Notes: generated from the letters alone by a model not told the origin. A stretch of DNA of 48,778 nt from CAYRPN01 sp964426135 (GCA_964426135.1 CAYRPN010000035.1:1-48778), one strand, 5' to 3'; counted from the stretch's first letter, positions 15,947-26,451 are shown. Numbers and translations: made by a program.

Positions 15947-17848
15947 ATGTGTGGCATCGTCGGCTATGTCGGCAACAAACGCGTCGCTCCGCTGCTGGTC
16001 GAAGGACTCAAGCGACTCGAGTATCGCGGTTATGACTCGGCGGGGCTGGCGGTCGTCAACGATCACGGCATGCACGTGCATCGCGCCGTCGGCCGCGTCA
16101 GCGTGCTGGAAAATCTCGTCGAGCAGTCGCCCGTCGAAGAAGTGCAGGCGTGCCTGGGCATCGCCCACACCCGCTGGGCCACGCACGGCGGCGTCACCGA
16201 GTACAACGCCCATCCGCACACCGGCAAGACGAAATCCGGCCGTCGTGTCGCAGTCGTGCACAACGGCATCATCGAAAACTACGCCACGCTCAAGAAATAT
16301 CTCAGCGAGAAGGGACACCTCTTCACCTCGCAGACGGACACCGAGGTGCTCGCGGTGCTGATCGCTGATCTGTACGACGACGCGCCGAACGCAGGTGGGT
16401 TGGAGAAAGCCGTGCAGTCGGCGCTGCGCGAGGTGACCGGTGCTTATGCGATCGCCTGCGTCTGCGACGCCGAGCCGCACACGCTGGTCTGTGCCCGCAA
16501 GGGTTCGCCGCTGATCATCGGCATCGCGGACAAGAGCTACGTGGTCGCCTCCGACGCCAGCGCGATCATTTCGCACACGACGCAGGTGATCAACCTCGAC
16601 GACTATCAGGTCGCGCGCCTGTGCGCCGGGCCGGAGGACAAGAACAATCCTTCCGGCGGGCCCTGGTCGGTGGACTTCCGCACCACGACGATCGACAACG
16701 TGCCGGTGACGCGCGAGATTCGCGAACTGGACATGAAGCTTGATCAGATCGAACTTGGCGGCTACCCGCACTACATGCTGAAGGAAATCATGGAGCAGCC
16801 CGAATCGGTGCGCAACTGCCTGCGCGGCCGAATCGATCGGCGCGAAAGCCGCGTCGTGCTCGGCGGGCTGAACAAGATTTCCCGTGAACTGGTGCGGGCC
16901 CAACGCTTCATTCTCTCGGCCCAGGGCACCGCGTATCACGCCGGCCTGATCGGGGAATACTTGCTCGAAGACCTGGCCCGAGTTCCCGCTCGCTGCGTCT
17001 ACGCCAGTGAGTTCCGCTACCGCAATCCGATCATCGAACCCGACAGCGTCTGCATCGCGATCAGCCAGTCCGGCGAAACCGCTGACACGCTGGCTGCCCT
17101 GCGCGAGGCGAAGGACCGCGGCGCCACGGCACTGGGCGTGGTGAACGCGGTCGGCTCGACGATCTCGCGCGAGACGGATGCGGGCGTGTATCTGCACGTG
17201 GGGCCGGAAATCGGCGTGGCGTCGACGAAGGCGTTCGTCGGGCAGGTGACGGTGCTCACGCTGGTGGCGCTCTACGTGGGCCGGCGAAAATACCTGTCGA
17301 GCGAAGTCGTCGGCAAGTACCTGGAAGAACTCGAGAAGATGCCCGACTACTTCGACCGCGTGCTTCAACAAAGCGCCCACATCCGCAAGTGCGTGGAGCG
17401 CTACATCGACCGCGAAAACTGGCTGTTTCTAGGCCGCGGCTACAACTACCCGGTGGCCCTGGAAGGCGCGCTGAAGCTCAAGGAGATTTCTTACATCCAC
17501 GCCGAGGGCATGCCCGCCGCCGAGATGAAGCACGGCCCCATCGCCCTGATCGACAAAGGCATGCCCGTGGTCTTCGTCGTCCCGCAAGGCAGCCAGTACG
17601 ATAAGGCGATGAGCAATATCGAAGAAGTTCGCGCCCGCGGCGGCCGGGTCATCGCGGTGGCGACGGAAGGCGACACGCGCATCGAGAAATATGCCGACTC
17701 GGTCTTCCACGTGCCTGCGGTGCCCGAGGCGCTGCAGCCGCTGGTCAGCGTGGTGCCGCTGCAACTGCTGGCGTATCACGCGGCAGTGCTGCGCGGGCAT
17801 GATGTGGACAAGCCGCGAAATCTGGCGAAGAGCGTGACGGTGGAGTGA
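15947..17848 (+). CDS. glmS: Glutamine-fructose-6-phosphate aminotransferase (isomerizing)
   Basis: GlmS makes glucosamine-6-phosphate from fructose-6-phosphate and glutamine, the first step toward UDP-GlcNAc for peptidoglycan and lipopolysaccharide. The 633-residue protein begins MCGIVGYVG with the catalytic Cys2 of a class II glutamine amidotransferase domain (EYRGYDSAG, HTRWATHG, VHNGIIENY). Two SIS sugar-isomerase domains follow (AISQSGETADTLAAL, and ALEGALKLKEISYIHAEG in the second). The C-terminus DKPRNLAKSVTVE is the typical end. GAAGGGA precedes the ATG. It is full length with no missing motif. Confidence 0.96.
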   Translation: MCGIVGYVGNKRVAPLLVEGLKRLEYRGYDSAGLAVVNDHGMHVHRAVGRVSVLENLVEQSPVEEVQACLGIAHTRWATHGGVTEYNAHPHTGKTKSGRRVAVVHNGIIENYATLKKYLSEKGHLFTSQTDTEVLAVLIADLYDDAPNAGGLEKAVQSALREVTGAYAIACVCDAEPHTLVCARKGSPLIIGIADKSYVVASDASAIISHTTQVINLDDYQVARLCAGPEDKNNPSGGPWSVDFRTTTIDNVPVTREIRELDMKLDQIELGGYPHYMLKEIMEQPESVRNCLRGRIDRRESRVVLGGLNKISRELVRAQRFILSAQGTAYHAGLIGEYLLEDLARVPARCVYASEFRYRNPIIEPDSVCIAISQSGETADTLAALREAKDRGATALGVVNAVGSTISRETDAGVYLHVGPEIGVASTKAFVGQVTVLTLVALYVGRRKYLSSEVVGKYLEELEKMPDYFDRVLQQSAHIRKCVERYIDRENWLFLGRGYNYPVALEGALKLKEISYIHAEGMPAAEMKHGPIALIDKGMPVVFVVPQGSQYDKAMSNIEEVRARGGRVIAVATEGDTRIEKYADSVFHVPAVPEALQPLVSVVPLQLLAYHAAVLRGHDVDKPRNLAKSVTVE

Positions 17849-17855
17849 GTGCCGA

Positions 17856-18437
17856 TCATCCGATCAATTCACGCACCGTTGCGATCAGTTGCGGGAATGC
17901 CAGCGGCGCGACCTGGTTCTGATCTCTCGCCACGGACTCCACGCGATATTCACGACCTTGCGGCTCGCGGCAGATGTGAATCGCTTTGGCCACAGCGTCA
18001 ATGACCCAAAGCTCGCGCACCGCGTGCTCTGCATACAGCACACGCTTCACATTCCAATCGTAATCCCACGAGGTGTCGGCGATTTCAATCACGAGAAACG
18101 CGTCGTCGGGCGCCGGATGTCGCGCCTGATATTGCTTGACGGGAGGCCTGAGAAGGACAAGGTCAGGCTCCGGCTCACTTTGATCGTCAAGTCGCAGCGG
18201 ATCCTGGACGGAAAGAACCACTTCAGTTCCCAGCTTGCTGAAATGGGCGATCAACTGTTTCAGAATGCCCGCGTGCGGAACCCCGATTGGCGACATGGTC
18301 CAGACCTCCCCGCGAATGAGTTCGACTGGCTCGTACCGCTTCAAGATGCCGGCCTCCGCCATACGGTAATACTCATCGACGTTGAATCGCATCCGGCGAT
18401 CTGGTTCCACGGCGCGGTTTGGGGCGAGTGCGGTCAT
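17856..18437 (-). CDS. Uma2 family (DUF820) nuclease-like protein, copy 2
   Basis: This 193-residue Uma2 protein shows FNVDEYYRMAEAGILKRYEPVELIRGEVW at the N-terminus, EPEPDLVLL with the catalytic Asp, FLVIEIADTSWDYD, and YAEHAVRELWVIDA. It is from a different Uma2 subgroup than the copy at 4776. The ATG at 18437 is preferred to the first one at 18476. It converges on glmS, with 8 bases between the stops. A short degenerate match to its coding sequence lies at 39658-39719. Confidence 0.85.
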   Translation of the reverse strand: MTALAPNRAVEPDRRMRFNVDEYYRMAEAGILKRYEPVELIRGEVWTMSPIGVPHAGILKQLIAHFSKLGTEVVLSVQDPLRLDDQSEPEPDLVLLRPPVKQYQARHPAPDDAFLVIEIADTSWDYDWNVKRVLYAEHAVRELWVIDAVAKAIHICREPQGREYRVESVARDQNQVAPLAFPQLIATVRELIG

Positions 18438-18491
18438 GCTCACATTATACCCAGCCTCGTTCCATCCTCCGCGCACGCGCCGCCCGCGACT

Positions 18492-19616
18492 TCACGCCTT
18501 CAGCAATCCCCGCCGGCTTTCAAACAGCTTGTCCAGTCGCTCCTTCAGCGGCGGCGCGAGCTTCGGATCGTTCAGCCGCGGGCCCAGCGCGCTCAGCAGC
18601 TTCACGAGATTCTCAAAGTCGCGCAGGCTGATGCGCTCCGCCTCGATCTTCTTCTTCGCCTCGTTCATGTTGTGATAGTTGCCCAGCGGCAGGCACACGC
18701 ACGTCGCGGTATAGCCATAGGTCTGGTACGCGCTGGCTTCGCAGGTGCCGCCGGGCATGAGCTTGCGCTGGAACTGAAATGTCTTGTCCTCGCGGGCAAG
18801 CTGCTGAGCGACGAGGCCCACGCGATAGGTGAGATCGGGATCGAACGTGCTGGTGCGATCGCCGACGCGCACGATGGGGCCGGCGCCGATGGGGGACTCG
18901 GCGAAGCTCTTGCTGTTCTCCAGGGCGATCACCAGGGCATCGCGCGGCATGGTGCGGGCCTTGCACGCGGCGATGGCGCCGATGAAGCCCACTTCCTCGG
19001 CAAGCGTGAACAGCAGGCGGACATCAGCGGGATTCTCCTCGCGACCAACGGCATCGAACGCCGCCAGTGCCGCGGCCGCGCCCGCCAGATCGTCGCACGC
19101 GGGCGCCAGCACCTTGTCGCCGCGGATGCGCGTGGGCGGGATGTTCCATGTGAGCACGTCGCCCGCCTGCATGACGTGGTCGCGCGATAGTCGCACGGTG
19201 ACGCACTTGTCGGACGAACCGCCCGGGCCGGGCTTGGGTTTCGTCAGCGCGGTGATGGTTCCTTTTGGCCCCACGCCGCGGCACAGCACGTCGCTGCCGA
19301 CGAAATACGAATCATCAACCCCGCCGCGGAACTCGGCGACCACTTCGCGCCGACTGCGCACTTCGCTGACCACGAAGGCTGGATGATCGAGGTGGGCGGT
19401 CAGGTAGACAGGGCGCGGCGTCGCCGCGCGTTGCCTGCCTTTGCGTTGCGTGTTGCTACGCTGAATGACGAGATTTCCAAATCGATCGCGCGACAGGGTG
19501 CAGTCGTTGCGCGCCGCGACCCAGCGCTCGATCCACGCGATCACGCGATCCTCCCGGCCCGACGCGGTGGGCAGCGAGGTCAGTTCCATCAGCCAGCGGC
19601 GATATTTCATGTTCAT
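18492..19616 (-). CDS. M42 family metallopeptidase (aminopeptidase)
   Basis: The 374-residue protein fits M42 glutamyl aminopeptidase/endoglucanase-like enzymes, cytosolic di-metal exopeptidases. Visible ligand blocks are LTAHLDHPAF, ACDDLAGAAAALAAF with the bridging Asp, LFTLAEEVGFIGA with the catalytic Glu pair, and PGGTCEASAY plus PLGNYHNMNE near the C-terminus. An SD (AGGAG) lies 6 bases before the ATG at 19616, which decides the start over 19631. The first metal motif reads HLDH rather than the more common HMDE. Substrate unknown. Confidence 0.85.
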   Translation of the reverse strand: MNMKYRRWLMELTSLPTASGREDRVIAWIERWVAARNDCTLSRDRFGNLVIQRSNTQRKGRQRAATPRPVYLTAHLDHPAFVVSEVRSRREVVAEFRGGVDDSYFVGSDVLCRGVGPKGTITALTKPKPGPGGSSDKCVTVRLSRDHVMQAGDVLTWNIPPTRIRGDKVLAPACDDLAGAAAALAAFDAVGREENPADVRLLFTLAEEVGFIGAIAACKARTMPRDALVIALENSKSFAESPIGAGPIVRVGDRTSTFDPDLTYRVGLVAQQLAREDKTFQFQRKLMPGGTCEASAYQTYGYTATCVCLPLGNYHNMNEAKKKIEAERISLRDFENLVKLLSALGPRLNDPKLAPPLKERLDKLFESRRGLLKA

Positions 19617-19693
19617 ACAGAACTCCTGCATGAAACAATATCGCCTGCCGCCGGACGTGGCGACTGGCGCGGGTTTGGGTTACTCTCACGGCC

Positions 19694-20848
19694 ATGAAGA
19701 TCGCAGTTCCCAGGCAGGATGATGCCGGTGAATCACGCGTGGCGCTGACACCGGCCGTGATCAAGAAGCTCACGGCGAAAAAGGTCGAGGTGCTGGTGGA
19801 GTCCGGCGCGGGCCTTGGCGCCCATCAGAGCGATGACGCTTACGTCGCGGCGGGCGCGCAGGTTGTGCCGACGTCCGATGCGGGCCGGTTGTGGAGCGAG
19901 GCCGATGTCGTCGTCACGATTCGGCCGCCCAGCGTGAACGAAGTGTTGATGATGCGCGAAGGCTCGCTGCTCGTCGGATCGCTGGCACCGCTGAGAAGCA
20001 GGGATGTGATCCGTGCGGCGATGGATCGCAAGGTCACCGTGTTTGCCATGGAGTTCATCCCGCGCACCACACGAGCGCAGTCCATGGACGTGCTCAGTTC
20101 GCAGGCGAACATGGCCGGGTACAAGGCGGTGCTGCTGGCGGCCAACTATTCGCCGCGCATGTTCCCGATGATGATCACGGCGGCGGGCACGATTTCGCCG
20201 GCGAAGGTGTTCGTCATCGGCGCGGGCGTCGCGGGTTTGCAGGCGATCGCCACGGCGAAACGCCTGGGCGCGGTGGTGGAGGCATTCGATGTTCGCGCGG
20301 TCGTGGAAGAACAGGTGAAGAGCCTGGGCGCCCGGTTCGTGAAGCTGCCGTTGCCCACGGGCGACGCGCAGACGGCCGGTGGATACGCGCGGGAACTCAC
20401 CGAGGATGAACGCAGGCAGCAGCAGGCCCTGATGAGCAAACATGTGGTCGGCGCGGACGCGGTGATCGCCACGGCTGCGGTTTTCGGCAAGGCGCCGCCG
20501 CTCCTGATCCCCGGCGACGTGGTGAAGCAGATGCGTGCGGGTTCGGTATTGATCGACCTGGCCGCCGATGCGGACGCCGGCCGGGGCAACTGCGAGATGA
20601 CGAAGCCCGGCGCGGTGATCACCACGGAGAACGGCGCGGTGATCGTCGGCACGCTGAACCTGCCCAGCACGCTGAGCGTGGACGCGAGCCAGGCCTATGC
20701 CAACAATCTTTTCGCGTTTCTCAGTGAGTTCGTGCGTGAAGGCAATGTGCAGTTGAACCTCGAGGACGAAATCCAGAAAGGCGCGCTGATCGCCCACGGC
20801 GGCGAGGTGCGGAATGACCTGGTGCGCAAGGCGATGGAGGCGACGTGA
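19694..20848 (+). CDS. pntAA: NAD(P) transhydrogenase subunit alpha part 1
   Basis: Subunit PntAA is the soluble NAD(H)-binding component of the proton-translocating transhydrogenase, which passes hydride from NADH to NADP+ using the proton gradient. The 384-residue protein begins MKIAVPRQDDAGESRVALTP, has the FVIGAGVAGLQAIATAKRLGA Rossmann loop around residue 175, and the mobile-loop region KPGAVITTENG. The transmembrane part is a separate gene (21046), the three-gene layout seen in many bacteria. It is followed by a repeat pair instead of a tight junction with the next gene. Confidence 0.93.
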   Translation: MKIAVPRQDDAGESRVALTPAVIKKLTAKKVEVLVESGAGLGAHQSDDAYVAAGAQVVPTSDAGRLWSEADVVVTIRPPSVNEVLMMREGSLLVGSLAPLRSRDVIRAAMDRKVTVFAMEFIPRTTRAQSMDVLSSQANMAGYKAVLLAANYSPRMFPMMITAAGTISPAKVFVIGAGVAGLQAIATAKRLGAVVEAFDVRAVVEEQVKSLGARFVKLPLPTGDAQTAGGYARELTEDERRQQQALMSKHVVGADAVIATAAVFGKAPPLLIPGDVVKQMRAGSVLIDLAADADAGRGNCEMTKPGAVITTENGAVIVGTLNLPSTLSVDASQAYANNLFAFLSEFVREGNVQLNLEDEIQKGALIAHGGEVRNDLVRKAMEAT

Positions 20849-20857
20849 GATCGCGAC

Positions 20858-21005
20858 GTTTAGCCGTCGGGCCTTGCCCGACGCGAGGCCACGGCCATGT
20901 CGCCATACCACGGCGTCCTTGGAGCAGATTTGCGGCGTCCCGCGATGCGCCAACCAGCACGGACGCCATTGCCGTTACGCGTCGAGCAATGCTCGACGCC
21001 TAAAC
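20858..21005. repeat. Facing pair of GTTTAGC hairpins
   Basis: GTTTAGC at 20858-20864 precedes hairpin GTCGGGC-CTT-GCCCGAC. In inverse orientation, hairpin GTCGAGC-AAT-GCTCGAC (20981-20997) precedes CCTAAAC ending at 21005. The pair fills the pntAA-pntAB gap. Confidence 0.8.
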
Positions 21006-21045
21006 GGCGCAGAGGGCGGCGGTTTCAATCACGCAGGAATCAACC

Positions 21046-21339
21046 ATGGAACACTTCGTCACCAACATCGTCATCTTCGTCGTGGCGGTTTTTCTGGGAG
21101 TCGAACTCATCCAGAAAGTGCCCGCCACGCTGCACACGCCGCTGATGTCCGGCTCCAACGCGATCAGCGGCATCACGCTGGTCGGCGCGATGATCTGCTC
21201 TTTCAACGACACCTTCGCCTCCTTCGGCGTGATGCTCGGATTCCTCGCCATCGTGTTCGCGATGATCAACGTCGTCGGTGGCTACGCGGTGACGCATCGC
21301 ATGCTGCAGATGTTCAAGGCGAGAGGGCCAAGGGAGTAG
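21046..21339 (+). CDS. pntAB: NAD(P) transhydrogenase subunit alpha part 2
   Basis: The 97-residue membrane protein has three hydrophobic segments (about 5-23, 36-53, 60-80) and the conserved LIQKVPATLHTPLMSGSNAI stretch of the transhydrogenase alpha transmembrane domain. It forms part of the proton channel with PntB. The last residues (ARGPRE) and the stop codon lie inside a GGGN4 heptad array (21323-21366), so the natural C-terminus may have been rewritten by that repeat. Confidence 0.92.
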   Translation: MEHFVTNIVIFVVAVFLGVELIQKVPATLHTPLMSGSNAISGITLVGAMICSFNDTFASFGVMLGFLAIVFAMINVVGGYAVTHRMLQMFKARGPRE

Positions 21340-21366
21340 GGCCGAGGGAAGAGGGCCAAAGGGCCG
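21323..21366. repeat. GGGN4 heptad array at the pntAB 3' end
   Basis: Units GAGGGCC, AAGGGAG, TAGGGCC, GAGGGAA, GAGGGCC follow each other at exactly 7 bases, then AAAGGGCC. This gives five or more GGG tracts, a potential G-quadruplex in the coding strand, and supplies the pntAB stop codon. Confidence 0.75.
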
Positions 21367-21458
21367 CAGAAGGAGCCAAGCCGGGCTCGACCATTGGCGC
21401 AGCTGAGTTCAGACTCGTCGCTCGTTCGACACGCACATCAGACTTCACGACAGGCACT

Positions 21459-22895
<1,437 letters not shown>

Positions 22896-22957
22896 GGAGA
22901 GAAGAGGGCAGAGGAACGGAGGATTTGGATTGCGAGTAGGAGTTGGATTTAGGCATT

Positions 22958-24256
22958 GGGCATAAATAAAGTAATCAATTCCGGGTCCGTTGTCCGTTGT
23001 ATGGATTATGCAGGACGCATCGATTGTCAGATGGATTCGCGATAAGTTCGAGCGGGTGGCGCCGGTCATGAACGAGCGGAGCCGGCGCTGGTGGGCCGCC
23101 GCCGAAGCCATGTCGCTGGGCTGGGGCGGCGCGACGGTGGTGGCGGCTGCCACGGGCCTGACGCGCAAAACCATCCATAAGGGCATTGCTGAACTGAAGG
23201 CGGCCCAGACGGGGCCGGGCCAGGAGCCGCCGCGGCCTGATCGCAGCCGCCGCGCCGGAGCCGGACGCAAGACGGTCACGCAGAAACAGCCGGACCTGCG
23301 GGCGGCGCTGGACGCCCTGGTGGAACCGACGGCCCGCGGCGATCCGATGTCGCCGTTGCGCTGGACGTGCCAGAGCACGCGGAAGTTGGCCGCGGCGCTG
23401 AAACGCCAGAAGTTCACGATCGGGTACCGCAAGGTCGCGACCTTGCTCAAGGACAGCGGCTACAGCCTGCAGGGCAACCGCAAGACGCGCGAAGGCGCTG
23501 CGCATCCCGATCGCAACGCCCAGTTCGAGCACATCAACAAGCAGGTCAAGCGTTTCCAACAGCGCGGCCTGCCGGTGGTGTCGGTCGATACGAAAAAGAA
23601 GGAATGGGTCGGGAATTTCAAGAACGCCGGCCGCCGCTGGCGGCCCAAGGGCGAGCCCGACCAGGTGCGGGTTCACGACTTCATCGACAAGACCCTGGGC
23701 AAGGCGATTCCCTACGGCGTGTACGACCTGACGAACAACGAGGGCTGGGTCAGCGTCGGCATCGACCACGACACCGCCCGCTTCGCCGCCGAGGCGCTGC
23801 GACGCTGGTGGACGAAGATGGGCCGGCGGCGTTATCCCGACGCGAAGGAGTTGCTCATCACCGCCGATGGCGGCGGCAGCAACGGCAGTCGATCGCGGCT
23901 GTGGAAAGTCGCGTTGCAGAAGCTGGCCAACGCAACGGGGTTGACCCTGACGGTCCGCCACTTTCCGCCGGGCACGAGCAAGTGGAACAAGATCGAACAC
24001 CGCATGTTCTCGCACATCACGATGAACTGGCGCGGCCGGCCACTGGTCAGTCACGAAGTGATCGTGAACCTGATCGGCAACACCACGACCGCGTCGGGCC
24101 TGAAGATCAAAGCGGCGCTGGACACGAACCGCTATCCCGCCGGGGAGAAGGTATCGACCACCGAGTTCGCGAACGTCAACGTGAAGCATGCCGACTTTCA
24201 TGGTGACTGGAACTACCTCATCAAGCCGGGGTAAAGTGTCACTGTTATTGATGCCC
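22958..24256 (+). mobile_element. ISAzo13-type insertion sequence
   Basis: One transposase gene is bounded by imperfect inverted ends. The left end starts GGGCATAAATAAAGTAA at 22958; the right end, read inward on the minus strand from 24256, starts GGGCATCAATAACAGTGA. The first 12 positions differ at one base. No convincing target duplication is seen in the flanks. The element is about 1.3 kb and sits between pntB and the cardiolipin synthase gene. Confidence 0.75.
23008..24234 (+). CDS. ISAzo13 family transposase
   Basis: The 408-residue DDE transposase starts with a helix-turn-helix-like region (about 25-60: GGATVVAAATGLTRKTIHKGI). The catalytic core shows VVSVDTKKKEWVGNFKN with the first Asp, LLITADGGGSNGSR with the second, and WNKIEHRMFSHITMNWRG with the Glu. 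These blocks are characteristic of the ISAzo13 group. It appears intact and could be active. A TTG at 22990 offers a slightly longer product; the ATG at 23008 is taken. Confidence 0.85.
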   Translation: MQDASIVRWIRDKFERVAPVMNERSRRWWAAAEAMSLGWGGATVVAAATGLTRKTIHKGIAELKAAQTGPGQEPPRPDRSRRAGAGRKTVTQKQPDLRAALDALVEPTARGDPMSPLRWTCQSTRKLAAALKRQKFTIGYRKVATLLKDSGYSLQGNRKTREGAAHPDRNAQFEHINKQVKRFQQRGLPVVSVDTKKKEWVGNFKNAGRRWRPKGEPDQVRVHDFIDKTLGKAIPYGVYDLTNNEGWVSVGIDHDTARFAAEALRRWWTKMGRRRYPDAKELLITADGGGSNGSRSRLWKVALQKLANATGLTLTVRHFPPGTSKWNKIEHRMFSHITMNWRGRPLVSHEVIVNLIGNTTTASGLKIKAALDTNRYPAGEKVSTTEFANVNVKHADFHGDWNYLIKPG

Positions 24257-24324
24257 GACTCCTTATTTCGGCCCCGCTCCCAAGTGGGCGTCACGTTCAA
24301 TGCCCGCCCCCTCCGCGCATTCCC

Positions 24325-25941
24325 TCACAACAGCGGCGACAGCAGCGCCGCCAGATTCTGCACCATTCGCCGCCAGCGCGGCTGCAATCGCCATTCGTCC
24401 AACGTGATGGTCGTGGCGTGTTTCAGATAGGAGGTCTGCGCGAAGCGCAGTTCGCCGGTAATCGCCTGGCCGTAGAGCAGCACGTTCAGTTCGAAGTTGA
24501 GATAGAAGCTGCGGATGTCCATGTTCGTCGAGCCCAGCAGGGCGAACGAATCATCCACAGTCACCGTCTTGGAGTGCAGCAGGCCGCCGTCATAGAGATG
24601 AATCCGCACGCCCGCCTCCAGCAGCGGCTCGAAATAAAACCGCCCCGCCGCCGCCACCAGTTGATGGTCCGTTTTCTTCGGCAGGATCAGATCCACCTCC
24701 ACGCCCCGCCCCACCGCCATCAGCAGCGCCATCAGCGTCGGCTCGTCCGGCACGAAGTACGGCGTGGTGATCATGACCCTGCGCCGCGCGGCGTTGATCG
24801 CCGTGAGCAGAACATTGGGCAGGTATGTGCTGTCGCTTTCACTGGGGCCGGACGGCACGACCTGCGCCACGGTGGAGCCGGTGGCGGCGACGGCGGGCAG
24901 ATACTTGCTCGCTTCCAATCGAGAGCGCGTGGTTGCGGGCTCCGTGCCGGCGTTTGATATCGTTGAATCCGGCGGCGAATCCTTCGTCGGCGATCCCCCC
25001 GCGCGGAGTCCGGGGCGAATGGACGAACTGTCTTCCGCGCGGCCGGCCGGTGTGGCCTGCGCCGATTCGCTTCGCACTTCGTCGTACACATCGCCATCCA
25101 CCGCTTCGCCCGTGTCGAAAACCCAGTCCTCCAGGAACACCACCTGAAGCTGCTGCACGATCGGCCCGGTGAACCGCGCGGAGAGATCGATCCACCGCAG
25201 CTTCTTGCCGCGGCCGTAGAACGGCTCCGTCACATTGTGGCTGCCGGTGTAGCCGATGCGGCCATCGATCACCGCAAGCTTGCGATGGTTGCGCAGATCG
25301 ATGCGGGCAACCGATCGCCGCAACAGGCGCACGGGCAATGCCTCGGCGACCTTGACGCCTGCGGTTTCCATCTCAGCGCACATCCGGCTGCGCCAGAAGG
25401 CGAATGAGCCGGCGCCATCCACCAGCAGCCGGCATTCCACGCCGCGCTTGGCGGCCCGCATCAGCGCGGTGCTCAGCTTGTTGCCCAGGTCGTCGCAGGC
25501 ATAAATGTAATAGAGCAGGTGAACGTGATGCTCGGCGGCATCGATGTCGGCGATCAGGCGGTCGATCATTTCCTCCGCCTCGCCGAGCAGTTCGACGTTG
25601 TTCCCGCCGAGGATCGGCATCCCGCCGATCGTCTCGGCGAGCAGGATCACCGGCTCCAGTTCCGGCTCCACCTTGGGCCTGATGATGTGCTGGTGCAGCC
25701 GCGACAACCGGCCCGCGCGGCGCGAGGCGAACACGATCAGGCGGTGCAGCTTCGTGCGCTTGCGCCCCAGCCGGGCGTCACCCAGCAGCATGTACAGCGC
25801 CAGCCCCAGTTCGGGAAGCAGAAACGTAATCATCAGCCAGGCGAGCGCCGTCGCCGGCATGAACCGCCGGCGCAGAATCACCACCAGCATCGTCAGGCGG
25901 ATGCCCCATTCGATCAGACTCCAGACGACGAGCCAGTTCAT
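24325..25941 (-). CDS. cls: Cardiolipin synthase (phospholipase D superfamily)
   Basis: The enzyme condenses two phosphatidylglycerols into cardiolipin at the inner membrane. The 538-residue protein has two N-terminal hydrophobic segments (about 2-18, 28-45), a first HKD motif (HRKLAVIDGRIGYTGSHN, about 228-245) and a second (HSKTVTVDDSFALLGSTN, near 455). Between them is an extra hydrophilic insert of about 70 residues rich in Ser/Thr/Pro. The ATG at 25941 is chosen because the upstream frame reads through a tandem array of 9-mers. The C-terminus is normal (ending LAALLSPLL). Confidence 0.9.
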   Translation of the reverse strand: MNWLVVWSLIEWGIRLTMLVVILRRRFMPATALAWLMITFLLPELGLALYMLLGDARLGRKRTKLHRLIVFASRRAGRLSRLHQHIIRPKVEPELEPVILLAETIGGMPILGGNNVELLGEAEEMIDRLIADIDAAEHHVHLLYYIYACDDLGNKLSTALMRAAKRGVECRLLVDGAGSFAFWRSRMCAEMETAGVKVAEALPVRLLRRSVARIDLRNHRKLAVIDGRIGYTGSHNVTEPFYGRGKKLRWIDLSARFTGPIVQQLQVVFLEDWVFDTGEAVDGDVYDEVRSESAQATPAGRAEDSSSIRPGLRAGGSPTKDSPPDSTISNAGTEPATTRSRLEASKYLPAVAATGSTVAQVVPSGPSESDSTYLPNVLLTAINAARRRVMITTPYFVPDEPTLMALLMAVGRGVEVDLILPKKTDHQLVAAAGRFYFEPLLEAGVRIHLYDGGLLHSKTVTVDDSFALLGSTNMDIRSFYLNFELNVLLYGQAITGELRFAQTSYLKHATTITLDEWRLQPRWRRMVQNLAALLSPLL

Positions 25942-25942
25942 G

Positions 25943-25995
25943 GGGAAGGAGGTAGAGAAGGTAGAGAAGGTAGAGGAGGTAAAGGAAGTAGAAAA
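25943..25995. repeat. 9-mer array at the cls 5' end
   Basis: Degenerate units GGTAGAGAA, GGTAGAGAA, GGTAGAGGA, GGTAAAGGA, AGTAGAAAA lie just upstream of the cls start. The leader on the cls strand is therefore C/T-rich. Confidence 0.75.
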
Positions 25996-26052
25996 TCGGA
26001 AGGCGATCCAGATCGAAATGAAGCGCGGGAAGCGCGTGTTGCGCAATCCTTC

Positions 26053-26075
26053 GTTTAGCGGATGCACCGAAGGTG
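26053..26075 (+). repeat. GTTTAGC hairpin
   Basis: The GTTTAGC anchor is followed by hairpin GCACC-GAA-GGTGC. It is a single copy between cls and the alkyltransferase gene. Confidence 0.7.
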
Positions 26076-26112
26076 CCTGTCGGCGCACCCCGCGTCACCG
26101 CATCTCCCGCAT

Positions 26113-26451
26113 TCACACCGCCGCGGCAAATCTCTTCACATCCACGCGACCGTTCCTGACCTCCACGCCTTCGCGCCGCAGCATCGCCGCCTTCTTGGCC
26201 AGGCCGCCCGCGAAGCCGGTGAGATCGCCGGCGCTGCCCACGACGCGGTGACACGGCACCTGCGGGGCGTACGGGTTGCGGTTGAGCGCCTGCCCCACCG
26301 CGCGGTAGGCCTTCGTCCGCAGCTTGCGCGCGATGGCCGCATACGTCGTCACCTTGCCCGCCGGCACCTGCGACGTCAGCGCCCAGACCTTTTCATTGAA
26401 GGACATGCCGGCTGAGAGCCGGCCCGCTTTGATGGAGGTTTCGTGCGACAT
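26113..26451 (-). CDS. Methylated-DNA-protein-cysteine methyltransferase, single-domain
   Basis: The 112-residue protein is the DNA-binding/active-site domain of O6-alkylguanine-DNA alkyltransferases: VPAGKVTTYAAIA, YRAVGQALNRNP and the PCHRVV motif with the acceptor Cys. The usual N-terminal domain is absent. Because the Cys is kept, it differs from alkyltransferase-like proteins, which have Trp there. The ATG at 26451 avoids overlap with the nuclease gene. It probably repairs alkylated guanine or marks it for excision repair. Confidence 0.82.
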   Translation of the reverse strand: MSHETSIKAGRLSAGMSFNEKVWALTSQVPAGKVTTYAAIARKLRTKAYRAVGQALNRNPYAPQVPCHRVVGSAGDLTGFAGGLAKKAAMLRREGVEVRNGRVDVKRFAAAV

